Positions 8,572 to 15,815 of a stretch of 34,660 bases of DNA are shown here, in pieces. Positions within the stretch are counted from its first letter, which is position 1. Each line of letters begins with the position of its first letter. The translations under genes and the position numbers were made by a program. Below the pieces are notes generated by a model, which saw only the letters and a program-made list of their open reading frames with translations, did no database searches and was not told the origin of the DNA. Origin of the DNA: Thermomicrobiales bacterium (GTDB lineage: Bacteria; Chloroflexota; Chloroflexia; Thermomicrobiales; UBA6265); assembly GCA_025928015.1 (NCBI GenBank), contig JAICKJ010000006.1, positions 1 to 34,660 of the forward strand, given 5' to 3'.

Positions 8572-8943
8572 CTACGTCGCCTCGGTCAGGAAGAACTCGT
8601 TGCCGTCCGGATCGGAGAACCAGGTCGCCTTCGCGCCCCATGGCATCGTCTCCGGCGCTCCCTTGAAGGTTACCCCCTTCCCTGACAGGTCCTTGTAGGT
8701 GGCATCGAGGTCGTCGGCGATCATCGAGATGCCACTGGCGATGCCCTTGTTGTCTCCATACATGGTCGGGGCGCCGAGCACGAGCTCGGTGGTCGCGCCC
8801 TTCGGCGCCACCGTCAGGAAACGCTCGCCATTGCCCATGTCATTGTCGTTTCGCTTCTCCCACCCGAGCTTGTTCGTGTAGAAGTCGAGCGCGGCGTCCT
8901 GGTCCTTGACAATGACAGTGGTTGAGTGGATGTAGCTGATCAT
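8572..8943 (-). CDS. VOC (glyoxalase/bleomycin-resistance/dioxygenase) family protein
   Basis: 123 aa; MISYIHSTTVIVKDQDAALDFYTNKLGWEKRND...WFSDPDGNEFFLTEA. Confidence 0.92.
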   Translation of the reverse strand: MISYIHSTTVIVKDQDAALDFYTNKLGWEKRNDNDMGNGERFLTVAPKGATTELVLGAPTMYGDNKGIASGISMIADDLDATYKDLSGKGVTFKGAPETMPWGAKATWFSDPDGNEFFLTEAT

Positions 8944-9055
8944 AGGAGGGTTCCTCCACAGTTCGTGTTATCACGCGAGTCCTTGCCCGGCCGTTCACCG
9001 CGGCGGTTCCATGGTAGTCCCGGCGACCGGCGACGGCTTCTCCGATCTTGCGCGA

Positions 9056-9922
9056 TCAGTGGCCGGCGATCGCGTGGCGTGATGGGGCGGAGACGAACCG
9101 CTCGGGCCGGCGAAGCAGGTGGGGGCAGGCATCCAGCCGCAGGGCCGGCAGCGCGGTCAGCACGGGCGGGTCGGTCGCCTCGATCGGCCGGAGCGTGAGC
9201 CGGCGGAAGAGGTTGTCGCCCGGCACGTCGATCCTTATCGGGTCCGTATCCGCCGCGACCAACAGGCCGGTCGTGGGTTGGAGCTGGGCGGCGAGATCGA
9301 TCATCGGGCCCGGGAGTGACGCGACCAGCAGCCGGTAGGTGCCCGGTGGCACCGGCCCGATGGTGAAGGCACCCGGCTGCGGCAGGTAGGTGCCGGCGAC
9401 GGGTCGCGAGACGGCGAGCCCACCCGGGAAGAGCCCGATGTAGGTCGGGCCGCCCTGCCTGTCCGGGTCGTCGATGACGCCGTCGACTCGCGCGCCACGC
9501 GGGTTGCCCACCGGGCCGACCGCCTCATCGAGGGCGCGGAGATCGACGACCTCATCAAGGAGCGCCGGCAGTTGCCGCAGTTCCAGCGGGCTGAGGCCGA
9601 CCAGTTGCTTGAAACGGGTGGTGAAGGTGCCGAGGCTTTCGTACCCCACTTCGAAGCAGATGTCGGTGACGCTCTGGTCGGTGTCGAGCAGCAGCTCCTT
9701 GGCCCGCTCGTAGCGCAACGCCGTCAGGAAGGTGTTGGGCGGCACGCCGGTGACCATCCGGAAGACGCGGGCGAAGTGGAACGGGCTGAGGCAGGCCCGC
9801 TCGGCCAGCGAGTCGAGCGTGTGCGGTGCGGAGACATCCGCGCGCATGACCTCAATGACGCCGGTGATGGTCCCCTGGTGAACAGACGGTGCCGCGACGG
9901 GCGGCTCGGCGATCTGGAGCAT
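9056..9922 (-). CDS. AraC family regulator with N-terminal HTH and C-terminal beta-rich domain
   Basis: 288 aa; HTLDSLAERACLSPFHFARVFRMVTGVPPNTFLTALRYERAKELLLDTDQSVTDICFEVGYESLGTFTTRFKQLVGLSP. Confidence 0.9.
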   Translation of the reverse strand: MLQIAEPPVAAPSVHQGTITGVIEVMRADVSAPHTLDSLAERACLSPFHFARVFRMVTGVPPNTFLTALRYERAKELLLDTDQSVTDICFEVGYESLGTFTTRFKQLVGLSPLELRQLPALLDEVVDLRALDEAVGPVGNPRGARVDGVIDDPDRQGGPTYIGLFPGGLAVSRPVAGTYLPQPGAFTIGPVPPGTYRLLVASLPGPMIDLAAQLQPTTGLLVAADTDPIRIDVPGDNLFRRLTLRPIEATDPPVLTALPALRLDACPHLLRRPERFVSAPSRHAIAGH

Positions 9923-10069
9923 CGATTCCCCCGGTAAACGTTGGGACGCGGTGGCTGACGTGCGGGCGCCGCGCCGGACGGTCGGGCGAGTGCTGCGCCA
10001 AGCGTACCAGATTCCGTGTCAAAAGGGAACAGATGTTCGATGTACGTTCACTGGGCCGGTGAACGGTGC

Positions 10070-11143
10070 TCAGGCCGGCGAGCGCTCGATCGCGATATCC
10101 GCCGGGACCGCGGGCGCATCCTTCGGCGCCCGCTCGGCGGCGATCGAGAGGCGGAGCGAGCCGAGCAGGACGAGCTGGAAGAGCAGCCCGCCGAAGGCGG
10201 CGAGCTGGCTGGCCGCGAAGGCGAAGAACTGGGCGAAGAAGATCGAGATCAGGACCGACCAGGTGAAGACCCGCAGCGCCGTCAGCCGGTGCCGCCGGAC
10301 CAGGAAGACGATGCCCACGAGGACCAGCGCGCCGGTGGCGAACGTTGTCAGCGTCGTGCCCCACTCCACGAAGTTCAGCCCGTCCCCGATCACGAGCTTC
10401 TTGTCGATCACCAGCAGGGACAGATCGACGACGATGGAGATCGCCTGCAGGACGAAGAGGACGAGCACGATGCGCTCGATCATCCTGCTGCCGACGAGTC
10501 GCCAGTACCAGCGCAGCAGACGATCGCGCAGGCTGAGGATGCGGCTGTGCTCCTTGGCCTCGATGACCGGCGCCTCGCGTAGCATCTGGCGCATCTGGCG
10601 GGTGAGCGGGTCGTCAATGCCACTGGCGTCGAGCATGGCCAGGGCGCGATCGCGTCCGGTCGCGTCGAGCCGGCCGATGGCGAGGAACTCCAGCGCGGAC
10701 GTCGCGGTTACCACCTGCTCCTCCGGCAGGAAGGTCTGGCGGCGCTCGATCGTCCGGGCGATGAGAAAGAGGAGGATGAAGATCGCGTAGATGATGGCGA
10801 TCGTCGGCTTGAAGAAGTAGTCGTTGTCCTTGGTGATGAACTTGCCGAGCTCGTCGATGAAGGTGCCGAAGCCGACGCCGCCGACGACCGCCGCGACCGG
10901 CTTCCAGACGTCGCTCTGGAAGAGGAGCAGCATGCCGAGGGCGACGGTGAGGCCGAGCCCGCCCCAGAGCATGTGGGCGATGTGCAGCGTGCCGCCGCCG
11001 ACCTGGGGATAGCCGGTGGCGTAGAGGTAGGCGCGGATGCCGACGATCGTAACCACGGCCGAGACCAGCCAGACCTCGGTCAGCATGCCGCCATGGATAT
11101 CCCGCAATCGGAATGGCGAAACCCCGCCAACTGTCCGCGTCAC
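10070..11143 (-). CDS. Multi-pass membrane protein of unknown function
   Basis: 357 aa; about 8 hydrophobic segments separated by a soluble middle region; no motif recognised. Confidence 0.75.
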   Translation of the reverse strand: MTRTVGGVSPFRLRDIHGGMLTEVWLVSAVVTIVGIRAYLYATGYPQVGGGTLHIAHMLWGGLGLTVALGMLLLFQSDVWKPVAAVVGGVGFGTFIDELGKFITKDNDYFFKPTIAIIYAIFILLFLIARTIERRQTFLPEEQVVTATSALEFLAIGRLDATGRDRALAMLDASGIDDPLTRQMRQMLREAPVIEAKEHSRILSLRDRLLRWYWRLVGSRMIERIVLVLFVLQAISIVVDLSLLVIDKKLVIGDGLNFVEWGTTLTTFATGALVLVGIVFLVRRHRLTALRVFTWSVLISIFFAQFFAFAASQLAAFGGLLFQLVLLGSLRLSIAAERAPKDAPAVPADIAIERSPA

Positions 11144-11277
11144 CGTCGCCCTCGCTCTGCGCCCGATCCGTCATTGTCCCACGGCATTATCAGCCAGAAC
11201 CGTCCCACGGTCGAGCGATTTGCAGCGATTTGCAAGGTAGACATCTGCGACCCGATTGGTATCCTTGTCGCCACAGG

Positions 11278-11371
11278 TAGCAGCTTGAGGTAGAGAACCT
11301 CCAACTACGGCTGGATCAACCCTGAATCGGGGTAAAGCTATGCGGGAACATGGAGACCCGCCAAGCTGCTA
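11278..11371. ncRNA. Candidate structured RNA: closing helix with four adjacent internal hairpins
   Basis: TAGCAGCTTG (11278-11287) pairs with CAAGCTGCTA (11362-11371); inside GAGGT/ACCTC, CCAAC-TACG-GCTGG, ACCC/GGGT, GCGGG/CCCGC, with little unpaired sequence between helices. Confidence 0.45.
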
Positions 11372-11878
11372 TCTGATTTCTTTCTGCCACACGAGTCGTT
11401 CCTTCTTTTGGCGCCGTCTCGCCTCCTGGGCATCGACGAGGAGGGCGGTCTTGATGCTGTTCAACCTGGCTGGATCATCTGAAACCCAAACGGGGACGAC
11501 ACACCAGGAACCAATCTCGAGACGCAGATAGAAGATCGCCGTGTGGTCGTCACGCTTGCCCAGCCTAACCTGGTCCGGGTTGCGTACGGCGCGGATGATG
11601 TATCGCTCAAGCTCGAGTAGTTCCGGATGGCGAGTCAAATAATGACGCCGGCGACGCTGGACGACGATGATGTCGCTCGTGACGGAGAACGGCCATGTCG
11701 CGAGTGTGGTAATAGGCAAGCGTCCAACGGAGAGCACCTCGCGCTCACCGAGTCTTCGCAGGTGGTCGAGGAGCGCATCTTCTCCCTCCTGTCCCTCAAC
11801 CTCCATCACCTCCCCCTGGTATCTACGCGGTGAGACTCCGGGCAGTCCGTCCCATGGCTCTCCTTGAGCTGATCCCAT
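11369..11878 (-). CDS. Hypothetical protein, possible Barnase/EndoU/RelE-like (PBECR-type) nuclease fold
   Basis: 169 aa from ATG at 11878 with GGAG SD (upstream ATG at 11998 also possible); C-term YLTRHPELLELERYIIRAVRNPDQVRLGKRDDHTAIFYLRLEIGSWCVVPVWV; family is a weak guess. Confidence 0.5.
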   Translation of the reverse strand: MGSAQGEPWDGLPGVSPRRYQGEVMEVEGQEGEDALLDHLRRLGEREVLSVGRLPITTLATWPFSVTSDIIVVQRRRRHYLTRHPELLELERYIIRAVRNPDQVRLGKRDDHTAIFYLRLEIGSWCVVPVWVSDDPARLNSIKTALLVDAQEARRRQKKERLVWQKEIR

Positions 11879-12029
11879 CCGCAGCTCCGTTGGCAGTATC
11901 TGCCAGGCGAGTCGCCAGGTCGACGGATTCAGCGCCGCCAGCGGCGCGAACGACCCATTGACACCGCCACCACCGGGCTCTATGCTCGCCCTATTCATGC
12001 AAAGTTGAATGGTTGAAACGAGGTGAACG

Positions 12030-12707
12030 ATGCGGAACGAGACTAAACCGGCGACAAAGCCCCGGGAGCACCAGATGCGCGGCGACGTGCTGGTCATCCG
12101 CGACCTGGAGACGCTGAGACTGATCTCCGATCCGTTGCGACTGCGGCTGCTGGAGATCGCGCGCGAGGAGCCGGTCACCGCCAAGGAGATGGCGAGCCGG
12201 CTCGGTGTCTCCCAGACCCGCCTCTACTACCACATCAAGCTGCTCGAAGAGCGCGGGCTGCTCACCGTCGCCAGCACCCGGCTCGTCTCCGGCATCGTCG
12301 AGAAGCGCTATCGCACCACCGCCTACCGCCTCTCGGTCGACAAGACGCTCATCGGTCCGACCGCGCAAGGCAACGACGCACTCGACACCTACCTCTCGGT
12401 CGTGCTGGATGAGGTCCGCCGCGAGATCAACCGGGGCGTCGACGCCGGGCTGATCGACCTGGAGCGGACCGGCGAGGACGCGATCGCGCCACGCCGGCTG
12501 GTGCTTGGGCGCAACTGGGCGCGGCTCACGCCGGGGCAGGTGGAGGAGTTCTCGCGCCGGCAGCGCGACCTGTGGCAGTTCCTGCGCGAGGCCGAGGCGA
12601 GCGCTGACGACGCGAACCCGGCGACGCGGCTCTACGAAGTGCTCTTCGCCTTCTACCCCACGCTCAGCGCCGGTCCCGCCGGCGACGATCCGGAGCAGGT
12701 ATCATGA
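12030..12707 (+). CDS. ArsR-like winged-helix transcriptional regulator
   Basis: 225 aa; LISDPLRLRLLEIAREEPVTAKEMASRLGVSQTRLYYHIKLLEERGLLTV. Confidence 0.9.
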   Translation: MRNETKPATKPREHQMRGDVLVIRDLETLRLISDPLRLRLLEIAREEPVTAKEMASRLGVSQTRLYYHIKLLEERGLLTVASTRLVSGIVEKRYRTTAYRLSVDKTLIGPTAQGNDALDTYLSVVLDEVRREINRGVDAGLIDLERTGEDAIAPRRLVLGRNWARLTPGQVEEFSRRQRDLWQFLREAEASADDANPATRLYEVLFAFYPTLSAGPAGDDPEQVS

Positions 12708-13999
12708 TCGCCTCTCCCAGCGCTCAAGCGGCGCCGTCTCATGCGCGGGCACGGGTCGATCGGCGCCCGCTTTACGCCCTTTTCGGCGCGACCGCCATCT
12801 CGCTCGCCGGCAGCATGCTCAGTCTGGTGGCGCTGCCCTGGTTCGTGTTGCAGACGACCGGCAGCGCGGCGCAGGCGGGATTGGTCGGTCTCGCGACGGT
12901 CTTGCCCGGCTTCCTCGCCGGCATCTTCGGGGGCACGCTCGTCGATCAGCTCGGATTCAAGCAGGTCAGCATCGTCTCCGACGTCGTCAGCGGCCTCGCG
13001 ATCGGCGCCATCCCGCTGCTCTACGACACGGTCGGTCTCGCCTTCTGGCAACTGCTGATGCTCGTCTTCCTCGGCGGCTTGCTGAAGGTGCCGGGCCTGA
13101 CCGCGCGGCGGGCGCTCTTGCCGGAGCTGGCCGAGAGTGCCGGCATGGTGCTGGAGCGGGCGAACGCGATCTTCGAGTCGATCGGCAACCTGGCGGTCCT
13201 GGTCGGCCCGCCGGTCGCCGGTCTGCTGATCAGCCTGATGAGCGCGCGGAACGTCCTCTGGCTCGATGCCGCCAGCTTCGCCGCCTCGGCGGCGATCATC
13301 GGCGCGCTCGTCCCGCGGATCGTGTCTGCCGCGCAGCCGCAGCGGGGCAGCTACCTCGCCGAGCTGCTGACCGGGCTGCGCTTCATCCGCCGTGAGCCGC
13401 TGCTCTTCCCGATGGCGATCTTCCTCGCGCTCAGCAACGGGCTCTCCGGCGGCTTCTTCGCCGTGCTGCTGCCGGTCTTCGCCAGGCAGACCTACGGCCG
13501 GGCGACCGATCTCGGCCTGATGGTCGCCGCCTGCGGCGCCGGCGCGTTCCTCGGCGCGCTCGCCTTCGGCAGCGTCGGCCACCGCCTCTCACGGACGGCC
13601 ATCTGGCTGGGCGCGTTCTCGCTCATGTCGCTGGAGTTCTGGGTGCTGGCGGTCGCGCCGCCGCTGCCGGTCATCCTGGCCGTGCTGGCGATCGCGGGGT
13701 TCGTCTCCGGGCCGGTGAATCCGTTGATGGTCACGATCCGCCATGAGCGCAGCCCGGTGCATCTCCGGGGCCGTGTCTTCAGCACCTACACCGCGATCGC
13801 GTCGGCCGTCCAGCCCCTGGGGATCGTGGCGACCGGCTACCTGATCGAGGGGATGGGGCTGCGCCCGACCACGCTGCTCATCGCCGCGCTGATCCAGCTC
13901 CTTGGCGTCGTGATGTGCTTCATCCCCGCCTTCCGGGCGATGAACCCGCCCGCGCCGGTGGACGTCGCGACGGCGAGCTTGACGGTGACCGGAGACTGA
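12704..13999 (+). CDS. MFS transporter
   Basis: 431 aa, about 12 TM; ATGA overlap with ArsR; LPGFLAGIFGGTLVDQLGFKQVSIVSD. Confidence 0.92.
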   Translation: MIASPSAQAAPSHARARVDRRPLYALFGATAISLAGSMLSLVALPWFVLQTTGSAAQAGLVGLATVLPGFLAGIFGGTLVDQLGFKQVSIVSDVVSGLAIGAIPLLYDTVGLAFWQLLMLVFLGGLLKVPGLTARRALLPELAESAGMVLERANAIFESIGNLAVLVGPPVAGLLISLMSARNVLWLDAASFAASAAIIGALVPRIVSAAQPQRGSYLAELLTGLRFIRREPLLFPMAIFLALSNGLSGGFFAVLLPVFARQTYGRATDLGLMVAACGAGAFLGALAFGSVGHRLSRTAIWLGAFSLMSLEFWVLAVAPPLPVILAVLAIAGFVSGPVNPLMVTIRHERSPVHLRGRVFSTYTAIASAVQPLGIVATGYLIEGMGLRPTTLLIAALIQLLGVVMCFIPAFRAMNPPAPVDVATASLTVTGD

Positions 14000-14107
14000 C
14001 CTCATCGCCGGTTGTGCGGAGCATGGAACCTTTCACCTTCGGCTCGCCTCTCTGTCCATGAACGTGGCGGATGAACTGGTGTCCGCCGGCATGGCTGGAG
14101 GTGTTCC

Positions 14108-14764
14108 ATGAACGCTGGTGTGGCGCGGGCTGCGCGCGGTCCGATCGTTTCGCAAGTCGATCGTCGCACAGGTGTCCTCGCGTTGCTCTGGGCGATGATC
14201 GCCGTGCAAGTCGTCTGGATGCTGGGGTGGACGCCGTCGTCGGTCCGGCCCGGTGACAAGGCCGGGTACGATCTCATGGTTGTAGCCGTCTGCGTGGCGC
14301 TGGCAATCACGGCTGGGCGGCTCGCGTGGCTGGCGACGATCGTGCGGGTCGCGCTCGGGCTGGGACTGCTCCTCTCGGTCGCTGACCGCTTCGGGCTGCT
14401 GGGCGGACCGGGCGCGGCCGGCGTGTCTTGGGGGACATGGTCGAGCTTCGTCGAGTACACGCGGGAGGTGAACGCCTTTCTGCCGGCAGGCGTCGCGCCC
14501 ACGCTGGCGATGCTGGCGACGGCCGCCGAGCTGGCCGGCGGCGTCGCCCTGCTGCTGGGCGTCGTGATCCGGCGGGCGACGCTTGGTGTGGCGCTGCTCT
14601 TCACGATCTACGGCATCGCGATGTCGCTCTCGCTCGGGGCCGGGTCGCCGTTTCCCTACGTCGTCTGGCCGCTGGCGGCCGCCTCGCTGGCGCTCGCCTG
14701 GTGCGACGCGAGCGTGCTGAGCATCGATCGGCTCCGGTCCCGGCGGATGTCCCGGGCGGGATAG
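14108..14764 (+). CDS. DoxX-like membrane protein
   Basis: 218 aa; RVALGLGLLLSVADRFGLLG...EYTREVNAFLPAGVAPTLAMLATAAELAGGVALLLGVVIR. Confidence 0.75.
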   Translation: MNAGVARAARGPIVSQVDRRTGVLALLWAMIAVQVVWMLGWTPSSVRPGDKAGYDLMVVAVCVALAITAGRLAWLATIVRVALGLGLLLSVADRFGLLGGPGAAGVSWGTWSSFVEYTREVNAFLPAGVAPTLAMLATAAELAGGVALLLGVVIRRATLGVALLFTIYGIAMSLSLGAGSPFPYVVWPLAAASLALAWCDASVLSIDRLRSRRMSRAG

Positions 14765-14770
14765 GCGCGG

Positions 14771-15298
14771 ATGGAGTGGGCGATGAACCAGGACGCTCGC
14801 GGCCCGGATGAGCTGACCCCGCTGATCCGGGCCGCGCAACGGGGCGACACATTGGCCATGAACGACCTGCTGGATGCGCTCGCGCCCTGGGTGGGTCGCA
14901 TCTGTGGCGCCATTGCTCTCGACCACGGTCCGGACGCGACCCAGGAGACCCTGATCGCCGTCTTTCGGCGGCTCAGGACGTTGCGTGAGCCGCCGGCCTG
15001 GCGCGGCTGGGTGCGGGCGATCGCCACGCGGGAGGCGGTGCGGGTCGCCCGTCGGGCGAACGGGCCGGGCGATACCGGGCTGGCCGGCATCCCGGCCCGT
15101 GGCGACGCCGAGCTGGCGACCGATATCCGCGACGTGCTGGAACGGCTTTCGCCAGAGCATCGCGCGGTGCTGGTGTTGCGCGATCTGGAAGGATTGGACG
15201 AGGCAACGGCGGCGGCCCTGCTGCGGGTGCCGGAAGGGACCGTGAAGTCGCGGTTGCACCGGGCGCGCGCGAGTTTCAGAAAGGCATGGACGAAATGA
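14771..15298 (+). CDS. ECF-type RNA polymerase sigma factor
   Basis: 175 aa; region 2 DATQETLIAVFRRLRTLREPPAWRGWVRAIATREAVRVARR and region 4 LSPEHRAVLVLRDLEGLDEATAAALLRVPEGTVKSRLHRARASFRK. Confidence 0.92.
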   Translation: MEWAMNQDARGPDELTPLIRAAQRGDTLAMNDLLDALAPWVGRICGAIALDHGPDATQETLIAVFRRLRTLREPPAWRGWVRAIATREAVRVARRANGPGDTGLAGIPARGDAELATDIRDVLERLSPEHRAVLVLRDLEGLDEATAAALLRVPEGTVKSRLHRARASFRKAWTK

Positions 15299-15789
15299 AC
15301 GCGGCGCAAAGGCAGGATTGGCCGGTGGCGGAGCTGGATCCGGTGCGGCGGCTGCACGTCATGGCCGCCGGAGTTCCGGGCATGCTGGTCGTCGAGCGGG
15401 AGATGGCGCTGCCGTTCGAGGCGGTCTGGCGGGTGGCGAGCGATCTGGAGCATGAGCTGCCGGGGTTGGGCGGCGGCTGGGTGACCGCATTCCGCTACCT
15501 GACGGTCGAAGGTGAGCGGCGGGAAGCGCTGGTGCGCGGTCCGCTCGGCATTCGCGACCGCTTCCGGATCGTCCTGCGGCCCGGGTGGTGCTGGATGGAG
15601 GGGCATGCGCTCGCGGCCGGCATGGCGGCGGTGCCAAGCGGCGCCGGCACGCGGTTTGCCTGGGCGTCGGGGCTGCGGCTCCCCGGTGGCCGGCTGCTGC
15701 GTCCTCTGGCGCGGCGCGGGCTGGAGCAGACGCTCGCGGCGTTGGAACAGCGAGCCCGCGAGCGCATGATGCCCACCATGGACGGGTAG
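15295..15789 (+). CDS. SRPBCC/polyketide-cyclase-like protein
   Basis: 164 aa; MLVVEREMALPFEAVWRVASDLEHELPGLGGGWVTAFRYL; ATGA overlap with the sigma gene (15295-15298). Confidence 0.6.
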   Translation: MNAAQRQDWPVAELDPVRRLHVMAAGVPGMLVVEREMALPFEAVWRVASDLEHELPGLGGGWVTAFRYLTVEGERREALVRGPLGIRDRFRIVLRPGWCWMEGHALAAGMAAVPSGAGTRFAWASGLRLPGGRLLRPLARRGLEQTLAALEQRARERMMPTMDG

Positions 15790-15815
15790 CGCGGGCTGTT
15801 GCCAGAGCCTGTCCG

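Noticed and set aside
14025-14057. GGAACC ... GTCC resembling an ECF promoter upstream of the DoxX-sigma operon
   Set aside because: Spacing of about 23 nt is too long for a typical ECF -35/-10 pair; not claimed as a promoter.
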